Assembly (NCBI RefSeq): GCF_900129765.1
Contig: NZ_FQWU01000001.1
Span: 868,001 to 932,000, forward strand
Origin: Massilia sp. CF038
GTDB lineage: Bacteria; Pseudomonadota; Gammaproteobacteria; Burkholderiales; Burkholderiaceae_D
DNA length: 64,000 nucleotides
Reading direction: 5' to 3'
Part shown: positions 1 through 8,086 of the stretch, piece after piece
Layout: every line of letters starts with the position of its first letter
How positions within the stretch are numbered: position 1 is the first letter of the stretch
Made by a program: the position numbers and the translations under genes
Notes under the pieces: generated by a model
What the model was told of the DNA's origin: nothing
Seen by the model: the letters and a program-made list of their open reading frames with translations, nothing else
Database searches by the model: none

Positions 1-22
1 CACCGATCTGCACCACGCTTAA
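1..22 (+). CDS. rpsR: Ribosomal protein S18, C-terminal end (partial)
   Basis: Only the last six codons and the TAA stop are inside the window; they read TDLHHA. Betaproteobacterial S18 ends in a LPYTDLH-type tail, and S18 sits directly before L9 in most bacteria, so context and tail agree. The gene runs off the left edge. It is 27 bases ahead of rplI with a GGAG ribosome binding site between them, consistent with one ribosomal-protein transcript. Confidence 0.8.
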
Positions 23-49
23 TCGCTGGCAGAAAAACTGGAGAATCCT

Positions 50-502
50 ATGCAAATCATTCTGTTGGAAAAAGTTGTTAACGTCGGCAACCTGGGCGAC
101 GTGGTCAAAGTCAAAGACGGTTACGCACGTAACTTCCTGATCCCGCAACGCATGGCACGTCGTGCTACCGCGTCGGCAGTGGCTGAATTCGAAGTCAAGC
201 GCGCCGAACTGGAAAAAGCTGCAGCTGCCAAGCTGGCCGCTTCCCAGGCTCAAGGCGAAAAGCTGAACGGCATGACCATCTCGATCGCGCAAAAAGCGGG
301 CGTCGATGGCCGTCTGTTCGGTTCGGTAACCAACTTCGACATCGCTGAAGCCCTGTCGAAAGCTGGTTTCGCTGTAGAAAAAGCACAAGTGCGCATGCCT
401 ACCGGCCCACTGAAGACCACCGGCGAACACGCTGTTGCCGTTGCTCTGCACACCGACGTTGTTGTTGAAATCACCATCGCTGTTGTTGGCGAAGCTGCTT
501 AA
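50..502 (+). CDS. rplI: 50S ribosomal protein L9
   Basis: L9 binds 23S rRNA near the L1 stalk base and stabilises the large subunit. The 150-residue product has the usual L9 length and opens with the classic N-terminal domain ([19 protein letters not shown], then [16 protein letters not shown]). A charged connecting helix spans about residues 45-75, and the C-terminal domain contains the [16 protein letters not shown] segment. A GGAGAATCC Shine-Dalgarno stretch precedes the ATG. It follows rpsR and is closed by a strong rho-independent terminator, so dnaB downstream is a separate transcription unit. Confidence 0.98.
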   Translation: MQIILLEKVVNVGNLGDVVKVKDGYARNFLIPQRMARRATASAVAEFEVKRAELEKAAAAKLAASQAQGEKLNGMTISIAQKAGVDGRLFGSVTNFDIAEALSKAGFAVEKAQVRMPTGPLKTTGEHAVAVALHTDVVVEITIAVVGEAA

Positions 503-523
503 GCAAAACATTGTGCAGTACAC

Positions 524-552
524 AAAAAAGCCGGGTCTTCCCGGCTTTTTTT
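524..552 (+). terminator. Rho-independent terminator after rplI
   Basis: An 8-bp perfect stem AAGCCGGG/CCCGGCTT with a TCTT loop is followed by a run of T residues. It separates the rpsR-rplI unit from dnaB. Confidence 0.9.
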
Positions 553-598
553 ACGTCCAAAACTCACCGATTATGTCAGCTGATTGATCTAGAGCAGG

Positions 599-604
599 TA
601 TAAT
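599..604 (+). promoter_or_regulatory. -10 element of dnaB promoter, very close to the start codon
   Basis: A perfect TATAAT ends only seven bases before the dnaB ATG, so transcription would start at or within a base or two of the start codon. No clear -35 is found at 17 bp spacing; TTATGT lies 22 bp upstream. The only Shine-Dalgarno-like stretch (GAGCAGG) overlaps the promoter and is 13 bases from the ATG. Confidence 0.5.
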
Positions 605-611
605 TCGCGCC

Positions 612-1997
612 ATGAACGCACCATCCGATCCGCAGCTCGACGCACTCCGTATCCCGCCCCATTCCATCGAAGCAGAACAATCTGTGATCGGTGGTTTGCT
701 GCGCGATAACGCCGCGTTCGACCGTATTGCCGACATGATGCATGCGGACGACTTTTACCGTTACGACCACCGCATCATCTTCGAGCAGATCGTCAAGTTG
801 ATCAACGGCTCGCGTCCGGCCGACGTGATTACCGTGTTCGAGGCGCTGACCAACATCGGCAAGGCCGATGACGTGGGCGGCTTGATGTACCTGAATGCGA
901 TGGCGCAAAACACGCCGTCCGCCGCCAACATTCGCCGTTACGCCGAGATCGTGCGTGACCGCGGCGTGCTGCGCAAACTGATCACCGTGGCCGACGAGAT
1001 TTCGGGCCAGGCATTCAACCCGCAGGGCAAAGAAGTCAAGCAGATGCTGGACGAAGCCGAGTCGAAGATTTTCGCCATTGCCGAGCAGGGCGCGCGCGGC
1101 TCGCAAGGCTGGGTTGCGGTGCAGCCGCTGCTGACCCAAGTGGTCGAGCGGATCGATGAGCTCTACAGCCGCGACAACCAGAGTGAAATCACGGGCGTGC
1201 CGACCGGCTTCATCGACCTGGACCGCATGACGTCCGGTCTGCAGCCAGGCGACCTGGTGATTGTGGCCGGTCGTCCGTCGATGGGCAAGACCGCCTTCTC
1301 GGTCAACATCGGCGAAAACGTCGCCATTGAAGCCGGCTTGCCAGTGGCCGTGTTCTCGATGGAGATGGGCGGCGCCCAGCTGGCCATGCGTATGCTCGGT
1401 TCCGTCGGCCAGCTCGACCAGCACCGTCTGCGTACCGGCCGCCTCAATGATGAGGATTGGCCGCGCCTGACGCACGCCATCCAGAAAATGAATGAAGCGC
1501 AGCTCTACATCGACGAGACGCCTGCGCTGAACCCGATCGAACTGCGGGCGCGCTCGCGCCGCCTGTCGCGCCAGTGCGGCAAGCTCGGTCTGATCATCGT
1601 CGACTACTTGCAGCTGATGACCGGCAGCCAGCCTGGCGACAACCGCGCCTCGGAGATTTCCGAGATTTCGCGTAGTCTCAAAGGCCTGGCCAAGGAATTG
1701 CATTGCCCGGTCATCGCCTTGTCCCAGCTGAACCGCTCGCTGGAACAGCGTCCGAACAAACGTCCCGTCATGTCCGATTTGCGCGAATCAGGCGCAATCG
1801 AGCAGGATGCGGACGTCATCATCTTCCTGTATCGCGATGAGGTCTACAACCCGGATTCGCCCGACAAGGGCACGGCGGAGATCATCATCGGCAAACAGCG
1901 TAACGGTCCGATTGGCGCAGTTCGGCTGACCTGGATCGGGCAGTACACGAAGTTCGGCAACTACAGCGGTAATCTCGCCCTGTATCAGGGCGACTAA
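612..1997 (+). CDS. dnaB: Replicative DNA helicase DnaB
   Basis: DnaB is the hexameric 5'-3' helicase that unwinds the fork and recruits primase. The 461-residue product has normal DnaB length. The N-terminal DnaB domain starts with the conserved IPPHSIEAEQSVIGGLL segment. A linker leads to the RecA-like motor with Walker A GRPSMGKT near residue 220, the DYLQLM Walker B region and the late LRESGAIEQDADVI motif. No intein is present. It follows rplI after a terminator, the usual betaproteobacterial order. Its own promoter lies almost on the start codon, which makes a leaderless mRNA possible. Confidence 0.97.
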   Translation: MNAPSDPQLDALRIPPHSIEAEQSVIGGLLRDNAAFDRIADMMHADDFYRYDHRIIFEQIVKLINGSRPADVITVFEALTNIGKADDVGGLMYLNAMAQNTPSAANIRRYAEIVRDRGVLRKLITVADEISGQAFNPQGKEVKQMLDEAESKIFAIAEQGARGSQGWVAVQPLLTQVVERIDELYSRDNQSEITGVPTGFIDLDRMTSGLQPGDLVIVAGRPSMGKTAFSVNIGENVAIEAGLPVAVFSMEMGGAQLAMRMLGSVGQLDQHRLRTGRLNDEDWPRLTHAIQKMNEAQLYIDETPALNPIELRARSRRLSRQCGKLGLIIVDYLQLMTGSQPGDNRASEISEISRSLKGLAKELHCPVIALSQLNRSLEQRPNKRPVMSDLRESGAIEQDADVIIFLYRDEVYNPDSPDKGTAEIIIGKQRNGPIGAVRLTWIGQYTKFGNYSGNLALYQGD

Positions 1998-2062
1998 CTC
2001 AGATGCCGCCAGCACGCGCGGCAAAACATCAGCAGTATCAATACGCTTTAACGGAGAAAGCC

Positions 2063-2689
2063 ATGTTTGGACGTTTGATGCCCACCGAGGGCAAATTCTT
2101 TGACCTGTTCAACCAGCACGCCGATCTGTGCGTGAAGGGCGCGCACGAAATGGTTGGCCTGATGACCAACTTCGACGATCTGGAAATGCGTACCCACGCC
2201 ATCGAAAGCATCGAAAAGCAGGCCGACAAGATCACCTACGCCACCGTCGACATGCTGCACAAGACCTTCATCACGCCGATCGACCGCGACGACATCCACA
2301 AGCTGATCACTCGCATGGATGACATCCTCGACCTGATGGAAGACGCGGCCCAGACCGTGTCGCTGTACGACCTGAAGGCCGTCACGCCGGAAGCGAAGCG
2401 TCTGGCCGAGCTGTGCCTGGCCTGCTGCGAAAAAGTGCAGGCCGCCGTGGCGCTGCTGCACAATATGGACAACTCGCAAAAAATCGTCGCCATCTGCGAA
2501 GAAATCGACCGTCTGGAATCGGACGCCGATCACGTGATGCGCGCTGCCATGTCCAAGCTGTTCCGCGACGAGCCGGACGTGCGTAACCTGATCAAGCTGA
2601 AGGCCATCTACGAAATCCTCGAAACGGTCACCGACCGTTGCGAAGACGTGGCCAACATCATCGAAGGCATCATCGTCGAAAACGCATAA
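2063..2689 (+). CDS. DUF47 family phosphate transport regulator (PhoU-like)
   Basis: The 208-residue protein belongs to the DUF47/PhoU-like family (Pit accessory protein), all-helical cytoplasmic proteins that modulate low-affinity phosphate carriers. It begins MFGRLMPTEGKFFDLFNQHA and contains the helical segments ITPIDRDDIHKLITRMDDILDL and CEEIDRLESDADHVMR that typify the family. An ATG at 2063 preceded by GGAGAAAG is preferred over a longer in-frame opening at 2003. The gene is 12 bases from the PiT transporter, so the two form an operon; the pairing itself supports the function. Confidence 0.92.
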   Translation: MFGRLMPTEGKFFDLFNQHADLCVKGAHEMVGLMTNFDDLEMRTHAIESIEKQADKITYATVDMLHKTFITPIDRDDIHKLITRMDDILDLMEDAAQTVSLYDLKAVTPEAKRLAELCLACCEKVQAAVALLHNMDNSQKIVAICEEIDRLESDADHVMRAAMSKLFRDEPDVRNLIKLKAIYEILETVTDRCEDVANIIEGIIVENA

Positions 2690-2701
2690 GCAGAGCACCT
2701 G

Positions 2702-3712
2702 ATGAATAATGTAGAAATCAGTATTTATGTGCTCGGCCTGTTGATTGCGCTGGCGCTGCTGTTCGACTTCATGAACGGCTTCCACGACGCAGCCAATGCG
2801 ATTGCGACCGTGGTCTCGACCGGCGTACTCAAGCCGCAGACCGCTGTGGCCATGGCCGCGTTCTTCAACTTCGTGGCAATCTTTGTGGTCGGGCTGAAGG
2901 TGGCCAGCGCGATCGGCAAAGGCACCATTCACCCGGAAGTGATTGACCAGTACGTGATCTTTGGCGCGCTGGTGGGCGCCATTGTGTGGAACCTGATCAC
3001 CTGGTACTACGGCATTCCGTCGTCCTCGTCGCATGCACTGATCGGCGGCCTCGTTGGCGCAGCAGTTGCCAAGGCAGGTACGGGCGCGCTGATTGCCGGT
3101 GGCCTGATCAAGACCATTATCTTCATCATCGTGGCACCGCTGCTTGGCTTTGTGCTGGGGTCGATCATGATGCTCATTGTGTCGTGGCTGTTCGTGCGCT
3201 CCACGCCGCGCAAAGTCGATACCTGGTTCCGTCGCCTGCAACTGGCCTCGGCGGCCGGCTACAGCCTCGGTCACGGCGGTAACGATGCGCAGAAAACGCT
3301 GGGCATCATCTGGATGCTGATGATCGCTTCCGGCCACCTGAGCAAGGATTCGGCTTCGCCACCGCAGTGGGCCATCGTTGCCTGCTACGCGGCCATCAGC
3401 TTCGGTACGCTGTTTGGTGGCTGGCGCATCGTCAAGACCATGGGCCAGAAAATCACCAAGCTCAAACCGGTGGGCGGCTTCTGCGCTGAAACCGGCGGCG
3501 CGATCACGCTGATCCTGTCGAGTTTCTGGGGTGTGCCCGTGTCGACCACGCATACCATCACCGGTGCCATCGTTGGCGTAGGTTCGGCGCAAAAAGCGTC
3601 GGCTGTGCGCTGGGGCGTGGCCGGTAACATCGTCTGGGCATGGATTCTGACGATTCCAGCATCGGCGTTTGTGGCGGCCGTGGCTTGGTACGTGGGCACC
3701 AAGGTCCTGTAA
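2702..3712 (+). CDS. pit: Inorganic phosphate transporter, PiT family
   Basis: This is a low-affinity cation-coupled phosphate permease of the inner membrane. The 336 residues are almost entirely hydrophobic helices. The two inverted PiT signatures are visible: FMNGFHDAANAIATVVSTG near residues 23-41 and SLGHGGNDAQKTLGIIW near residue 190, plus the late VPVSTTHTITGAIVGVG motif. It is shorter than E. coli PitA and matches the compact PiT type that is usually paired with a DUF47 protein, as here. A terminator follows. Confidence 0.95.
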   Translation: MNNVEISIYVLGLLIALALLFDFMNGFHDAANAIATVVSTGVLKPQTAVAMAAFFNFVAIFVVGLKVASAIGKGTIHPEVIDQYVIFGALVGAIVWNLITWYYGIPSSSSHALIGGLVGAAVAKAGTGALIAGGLIKTIIFIIVAPLLGFVLGSIMMLIVSWLFVRSTPRKVDTWFRRLQLASAAGYSLGHGGNDAQKTLGIIWMLMIASGHLSKDSASPPQWAIVACYAAISFGTLFGGWRIVKTMGQKITKLKPVGGFCAETGGAITLILSSFWGVPVSTTHTITGAIVGVGSAQKASAVRWGVAGNIVWAWILTIPASAFVAAVAWYVGTKVL

Positions 3713-3730
3713 GCGAAATCGATTTAAATG

Positions 3731-3768
3731 AAAAGCCGTTCAGCGTTTGCGTTGAGCGGCTTTTTTTT
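3731..3768 (+). terminator. Terminator after the phosphate transporter
   Basis: A stem AAAAGCCGTTCAGCG/CGTTGAGCGGCTTTT, with two G-T pairs and a short TTTG loop, is followed by an eight-T run. The 3' arm and T run are the first bases of the tandem duplication that follows, and a decayed copy recurs at about 3950-3966. Confidence 0.85.
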
Positions 3769-3773
3769 CATCT

Positions 3774-3868
3774 ACCACGTCGCCCTCGCGAAGGCGGGGG
3801 CCCATTCCACGTCACCGAAGTTGTTCATCGTGGTATAGGCACCCGCCTGCGCGAGTGCGATGTGAGGT
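3774..3868. repeat. Palindromic interspersed element, copy 1 (locus A)
   Basis: An inverted-repeat element with arms of about 28 bp (ACGTCGCCCTCGCGAAGGCG against a matching GCCTGCGCGAGTGCGATGTG arm) and an inner CCACG/CGTGG hairpin. The core CCTCGCGAAGGCGGG also occurs at 16.3-16.5 kb, so it is a dispersed family in this genome. No coding capacity is evident. Confidence 0.7.
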
Positions 3869-3892
3869 ACTTGACCTTTTTTTGAACTGACC

Positions 3893-3949
3893 ATGACCGT
3901 TGACCTCAACCTCCTCGAACGCTGGCTGACCGCATGGAGCTTGTCGCGC
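3893..3949 (+). pseudogene. Stranded 5' fragment of the GNAT acetyltransferase gene
   Basis: These bases encode MTVDLNLLERWLTAWSLSR, identical to the first 19 residues of the intact gene starting at 4090. After residue 19 the frame runs into copy 2 of the repeat and loses all similarity. It arose by the tandem duplication described above. The same upstream bases precede both starts, so it may still be transcribed and translated as a decoy start. Confidence 0.75.
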
Positions 3950-3970
3950 TTGAGCGGCCTTTTTCTCACC

Positions 3971-4065
3971 CCCACATCGCCCTCGCGGAGGCGGGGGCCA
4001 ATACCACGTCACCGAAGTTGTTCAGCGTGGTTTGGGCACCCGCCTGCGCGAGTGCGATGTGAGGT
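3971..4065. repeat. Palindromic interspersed element, copy 2 (locus A)
   Basis: Second copy of the element at 3774-3868, with the same arms and inner hairpin and scattered substitutions (CATCGCCCTCGCGGAGGCGG in the left arm). Confidence 0.7.
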
Positions 4066-4089
4066 ACTTCATCTTTCTTTGAACCGACC

Positions 4090-4722
4090 ATGACCGTGGA
4101 CCTGAACCTTCTTGAACGCTGGCTGACCGCCTGGAGCCTCTCACGCGGTCTGCCTTTGCCCGTCCACGAAAGTGGCGGCCTGGCCGTCGACGTTGGCTGG
4201 CCGGACCAATTGCGACGCCACGTTTTTCTGGACGCGGGACCGGCGATGCAAGCCTGCGCAGCCGCCATTCGCGCCCCATTCACGCATATCAAAGCGCCGG
4301 TGCTGCCTGAGCAAATGCAAGCTTCTCTGCCCCCAGGCTGGGTAGTCGAGGAGTTGCGTTATCTGATGGCCTGCAATGGCCCGATGACCGCAACCGCAAC
4401 ACCAGAGGGCTACACGGTCAGCACAGGCAAGGACAACGGCGCCCGCTTCATCAATCTGTGCACCGCCGATGGCACGATTGCCGCGAGCGGCCGCGTGGTC
4501 CTGCACGGCGCCACCGCCGTGTTCGACAGGATCGAGACCCATGAACAGCACCGCCGCAAAGGTCTGGCCAGTGCGGTCATGCTGGAGCTCGACGCACTCG
4601 CGCGCCAGGCCTGCGTATCGGAACGCTTGCTGGTGGCAACCGAGGCAGGGCGTCCCTTGTATCTGGCGCTTGGCTGGCACTTGTTGGCGCCGTACTCCAC
4701 CTTCATTTATATGGGAACATAA
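4090..4722 (+). CDS. GNAT family N-acetyltransferase
   Basis: The 210-residue protein has a C-terminal GNAT fold. The acetyl-CoA binding motif A is visible as IETHEQHRRKGLASAVM near residues 150-166, followed by a helix and the LYLALGWHLLAPYSTFIY tail typical of the family. The N-terminal half (to about residue 110) is less conserved and probably shapes substrate choice; the substrate cannot be read from sequence. The first 19 codons lie inside the second copy of a tandem duplication. The stop codon directly abuts the start of the next gene, so the two are co-translated. Confidence 0.85.
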   Translation: MTVDLNLLERWLTAWSLSRGLPLPVHESGGLAVDVGWPDQLRRHVFLDAGPAMQACAAAIRAPFTHIKAPVLPEQMQASLPPGWVVEELRYLMACNGPMTATATPEGYTVSTGKDNGARFINLCTADGTIAASGRVVLHGATAVFDRIETHEQHRRKGLASAVMLELDALARQACVSERLLVATEAGRPLYLALGWHLLAPYSTFIYMGT

Positions 4723-5217
4723 ATGTTTGTCGCCCATCTTCCCGCCGGTTATCTGACCGCGAGCTACCTTCACCGGCGCTTTTCTCAAGCAGGCGCGACG
4801 CTACGCTTGTTCATCATCGCCTCGATGTTCGGCGCCATCGCACCCGATCTCGACCTGTTCTATTTCTTTCTGATTGATCACCGGCGCACCCCGCATCACT
4901 TGTACTGGCCACACTTTCCGATTGTGTGGATAGCGCTGGTCGCAGCATCGATGGCATGGTTTCAATGGGCGCGCCGCAAACGCACCGTCGCACTGTCCTT
5001 AATTTTTTGCGTGAGTGGTGTCGGGCATTTGCTGCTCGATACCATCGTTGGTGACATTCATTGGGGCGCCCCGTTTGTCTACGGTCCGTTTTCTCTGTTC
5101 ACGGTAGAGGCGATCTACAAGCCGTGGTGGCTGAACTTCTTTCTACATTGGTCGTTCGGGTTTGAGCTGCTCTTGCTAGGGTGGGCGATTTGGGTATCTC
5201 GCCGCGGCGGGTGTTAG
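4723..5217 (+). CDS. YdjM-like membrane-bound hydrolase family protein
   Basis: The 164-residue integral membrane protein has about four hydrophobic helices and resembles the YdjM/DUF457 (LexA-binding, metal-dependent hydrolase) family. The supporting signs are MFVAHLPAGYLTA at the start, APDLDLFYFF, then RTPHHLYWPHFP and GHLLLDTIVGDIHW, which put several His and Asp residues at membrane boundaries. The ATG begins immediately after the GNAT stop, so they share an mRNA. The biochemical role is unknown. Confidence 0.7.
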   Translation: MFVAHLPAGYLTASYLHRRFSQAGATLRLFIIASMFGAIAPDLDLFYFFLIDHRRTPHHLYWPHFPIVWIALVAASMAWFQWARRKRTVALSLIFCVSGVGHLLLDTIVGDIHWGAPFVYGPFSLFTVEAIYKPWWLNFFLHWSFGFELLLLGWAIWVSRRGGC

Positions 5218-5218
5218 T

Positions 5219-5719
5219 TCAAGGCCGATTATGAAGTCGCACAAGATTGCTTCTGAGAATAGTCAGAATAAATTGAGGCCCGGTGATGATAGTTTGATTT
5301 CCGTCCCGCTGAATCGATACTGCAGACTCGTCCCAGCGGAGAAAACGTGGCAGCTTTTGCTGATAGAAGATCGTGCTGTCGTATCTAGCGAGTTCACGAT
5401 AATGCATGTTTTGCAGTTGATTCTCCAATACGTTTATCGTGTTTGATTGCTGCGCTTCCACTGTAAATTGCACGGGCAAAGCAAGTGCGACCGAAACTAA
5501 CGTGCCGGTCGCGACCGCGACTAGCACCAAATTTACGGCCTTGATCGGTTGACCTGATATCCCAAGAAAGCCAAAAACAGTAATGCAGGCAAGCGCGTAT
5601 GTTATCAACCATGATTCAAATTGCGACCAAGATTGGAAGAGCAAGGCATACCGCCAAACGGGACGGTGATACTTTATTGGCGAGACGATAAGCCTGGATT
5701 GGATCTGCATCGAGTTCAT
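5219..5719 (-). CDS. Two-TM membrane protein next to a bacteriocin-like gene; candidate immunity protein
   Basis: A 166-residue product starts at MNSMQIQSRL, where GAGGAAGAG gives a good ribosome binding site; a longer frame to 5776 lacks one. Two hydrophobic segments are visible, around ITYALACITVFGFLGISG and VNLVLVAVATGTLVSVALAL, followed by a soluble C-terminal domain of about 90 residues. I do not recognise a family. It lies 72 bases downstream of a double-glycine peptide gene on the same strand in an AT-richer patch; small two-TM proteins in this position are often immunity proteins. That role is an inference from context. Confidence 0.5.
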   Translation of the reverse strand: MNSMQIQSRLIVSPIKYHRPVWRYALLFQSWSQFESWLITYALACITVFGFLGISGQPIKAVNLVLVAVATGTLVSVALALPVQFTVEAQQSNTINVLENQLQNMHYRELARYDSTIFYQQKLPRFLRWDESAVSIQRDGNQTIITGPQFILTILRSNLVRLHNRP

Positions 5720-5791
5720 TTTCGGATCTCTTCCTCTTAAGCAGGACGGTGGTGGTGACCACTGTCCTGATCTCATTGAGAGTGTCGGAGC

Positions 5792-6016
5792 TTACGTTTC
5801 GTCGCTGAAGATGTAATAGGCAGCCACTCCGAAGGCTACACCACCGACGAAGGCGCCGACTGGTCCTGCGGCCGCTCCAAGGGTTGCGCCAAGACGAACA
5901 GCACCAAAATAACCACCTAGAGATGCGCCACCCGAGGTCATGATAAGACGGTTAAGGGTTTTGGTGGACCCGCCTGATACTTGGTTGATCTCTTCAAACG
6001 ATAAAGTTTCCATCAT
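5792..6016 (-). CDS. Double-glycine leader, class II bacteriocin-like peptide
   Basis: The 74-residue product starts METLSFEEINQVSGG, a textbook double-glycine leader (LSxxEIxxVSGG). Cleavage after GG would release a peptide of about 58 residues, rich in Gly and Ala with repeated GxxxG spacing, ending in FGVAAYYIFSDET. This is the look of pore-forming two-peptide or microcin-type bacteriocins. TGGAGAAA precedes the ATG pair at 6016/6013. No C39-peptidase exporter is in the window, so export would need a transporter elsewhere. A 12-bp palindrome lies in its upstream region. Confidence 0.65.
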   Translation of the reverse strand: MMETLSFEEINQVSGGSTKTLNRLIMTSGGASLGGYFGAVRLGATLGAAAGPVGAFVGGVAFGVAAYYIFSDET

Positions 6017-6068
6017 TTTCTCCAGTGTTGGCCTGCCTAAGGGGAGCCTTGTTCAATTAGCGCAGAAC

Positions 6069-6080
6069 TCCAGCGCTGGA
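6069..6080. promoter_or_regulatory. Palindrome upstream of the bacteriocin-like gene
   Basis: TCCAGCGCTGGA is a perfect 12-bp palindrome in the AT-rich stretch between the peptide gene and the GspE-like gene, about 55 bases upstream of the peptide start. It could be an operator. No cognate regulator is adjacent. Confidence 0.3.
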
Positions 6081-6214
6081 AACTATCGTATCGTTTTGGT
6101 TTTTAATAGATTAGAAAAATATCAATGCGTGCCCGAATGAAAATATAATAAGGCGCAATCAATCTAACGTTCTGGGCGAGTCGCCTCTCCAAATCCCATA
6201 CCTGACTGCAGAAA

Positions 6215-8023
6215 CTACTTCATGCAGACTTGTCTGACCGTGCGGAGGTCGGTTAATCCTTGTAATACCTTTTCGATGCCATCCATCTTGAGAGTGAGCA
6301 TGCCCTCGTCGAGCGCGGCGGCAAGCAGTGTGGTTACGCGCGCGCGTTCCTGCAGAAGTTCCTTGATGCGTTCGCTGCCGATCATCAGTTCATGCAAGCC
6401 GAGCCGGCCGTTGTAGCCTTTATTGCACTCCCCGCAGCCTTGCGCACGGTATAGCGTGAAGCGGCCGTCGCTACTCGCGTAGCGTGCCGCCCATCGAGCC
6501 AATATAGCGTGACGACCAGCATGGCGATCCTGTGTGAAAGCAAGCGTATTGCCGAGTTCCGCGCAATATTCATCCAGTATTTGCTGCATCTCATCGTCGC
6601 CCGGGTGATAGGCCATTCTGCAGCGCGTGCATAGCCGGCGCGCCAGCCGCTGTGCCAGGATGCCAAGCAGCGCGTCGGCAAAATTGAACGGGTCCATGCC
6701 CATATCCAGCAGACGCACGATCGACTCCGGCGCGCTGTTGGTGTGCAGGGTGGCCAGCACCAGATGGCCGGTGAGCGAGGCTTCGATACCGATGGCAACG
6801 GTTTCGCGGTCGCGCATTTCGCCCACCATGATGACGTCCGGATCGGCGCGCAGGAAAGCGCGCATGACGGTTGCAAAATCGAGGCCGGCCTTCTTGTTGA
6901 CCTGCACCTGGCGCAGACCCTTTTGGGTAATTTCCACGGGGTCCTCGGCAGTCCAGATCTTGGTGTCTGGTTTGTTCAGGTGGGCAAGCAGAGAGTGCAG
7001 GCTGGTGGTCTTGCCCGAGCCCGTAGGGCCGCAGACAAAGAACAAGCCGTACGGTTTTTCGATCGCACGCTGTAGCCGGGTGAAGTTGAGCGGTGACAGT
7101 TCCAGCCTTTCGAGCGGGATGGCATCGCTGGCGGCAAGAATGCGCATCACAATATCTTCCACACCGCCAGTGGAAGGCAGGGTGGCCACCCGCAGTTCGA
7201 TGTCGAGCGGGCCGTACTTGTTGAACTTGATTTTGCCGTCCTGCGGTTTGCGCCGCTCGGAAGTGTCCAGGTCGCACATGATTTTGACCCGTGAGACCAG
7301 AGCGTCGCGATAAGCCGCGGCAATGTCGATGTAGGGCATCATGGCCCCGTCCTTGCGGAAACGAATCGCGGTGCGGCCGTCGCCTGGCAGTGGCTCGATA
7401 TGGATGTCCGACACACCCTGGCGGTAGGCGTCCATGATGACTTTATTCACCAGACGCACCAGTTCGGTTTCCACTGCTTCGGACACCTTGGCTTCGACTT
7501 CGCTGCCTTCCTGGCTGTCCATGCCTGACAACAGCTCGCGCAAGGAACTGCCGTCGCTGCGGTAAGTCGTACCAAAGTACTGATCGACCGTATGTTTGAA
7601 CTCGAGGCTGGTCGTGACGCAGTAGCGGATCTGGGACTTGGGAAAAACCTGATTGACGATGCGGCTTGCCTTCACGCGTTCGGGGTCGGTGGCCAGGATC
7701 AGCAAGCCATTCTTGTCTTCGTCTAGCGGCAGCCATTGCTTGTCTTCCACATATTGCGCCTTGAGGTGCTTAAGCAGCAGGGCGGGCTTGATCCGTTCGG
7801 GCCGGTACGGTTCGTACGGCACGCCAAAGTGGCGGGAAAGTGCCGTGCCGATCACTTGCGGGCGGAGGCGAAACTCGCGCATCAGTACGTCTTCAATCTC
7901 GCTCAGTTCGGCACGTGCCATGCGGACGGCGCGCTCAAGATCGGCGCAAGAAAGTGCGGCTTCCAGCACCAGGGTATCGTACTTCCCATGCGAGGGCACG
8001 AGCGCGTTCGTCGTCAATGTCAT
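6215..8023 (-). CDS. GspE/PilB-type secretion or pilus assembly ATPase
   Basis: The 602-residue protein is a hexameric traffic ATPase of the type II secretion/type IV pilus class. An MshEN-type N-domain covers about residues 1-170. The ATPase core has Walker A GPTGSGKTTS near residue 333, the Asp box TAEDPVE, Walker B DPDVIMVGEMRD and the His box TGHLVLATLHTN. A C-terminal zinc knuckle is present (CTRC and CGEC pairs). It is long because of an insert between the two CxxC pairs. No other secretion or pilin genes are beside it, only a small unknown gene upstream, so it is an orphan ATPase here. Confidence 0.88.
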   Translation of the reverse strand: MTLTTNALVPSHGKYDTLVLEAALSCADLERAVRMARAELSEIEDVLMREFRLRPQVIGTALSRHFGVPYEPYRPERIKPALLLKHLKAQYVEDKQWLPLDEDKNGLLILATDPERVKASRIVNQVFPKSQIRYCVTTSLEFKHTVDQYFGTTYRSDGSSLRELLSGMDSQEGSEVEAKVSEAVETELVRLVNKVIMDAYRQGVSDIHIEPLPGDGRTAIRFRKDGAMMPYIDIAAAYRDALVSRVKIMCDLDTSERRKPQDGKIKFNKYGPLDIELRVATLPSTGGVEDIVMRILAASDAIPLERLELSPLNFTRLQRAIEKPYGLFFVCGPTGSGKTTSLHSLLAHLNKPDTKIWTAEDPVEITQKGLRQVQVNKKAGLDFATVMRAFLRADPDVIMVGEMRDRETVAIGIEASLTGHLVLATLHTNSAPESIVRLLDMGMDPFNFADALLGILAQRLARRLCTRCRMAYHPGDDEMQQILDEYCAELGNTLAFTQDRHAGRHAILARWAARYASSDGRFTLYRAQGCGECNKGYNGRLGLHELMIGSERIKELLQERARVTTLLAAALDEGMLTLKMDGIEKVLQGLTDLRTVRQVCMK

Positions 8024-8086
8024 TACGACATGATCGGATGGCGCTGCCTAAAGCCCCTTGATGTGGCTCACCTGAACAGGCGGAGC

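Larger units (their letters stand above)
3752..4147 (+). repeat. Tandem duplication (~198 bp x 2) of a palindromic element plus the 5' end of the GNAT gene
   Basis: Two direct copies, 3752-3949 and 3950-4147, line up along their whole length with a 197-198 bp period. Each holds a terminator-like GAGCGGC-T-run, a ~95-bp inverted-repeat element, a short spacer and the first 19 codons of the acetyltransferase gene. Copy 2 continues into the intact gene; copy 1 stops where copy 2 begins. Substitutions between copies show the event is not recent. The first copy of the coding start has become a stranded fragment. Confidence 0.85.

Noticed and set aside
2048-3592. A 514-codon open frame on the minus strand across the DUF47 and PiT genes
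   Set aside because: It lies fully antisense to two clear conserved genes, is His/Arg/Gln-rich as expected for a shadow frame in GC-rich DNA and resembles no family. Similar long shadows at 18114-20240, 43042-44691 and 11158-12444 were rejected for the same reason.
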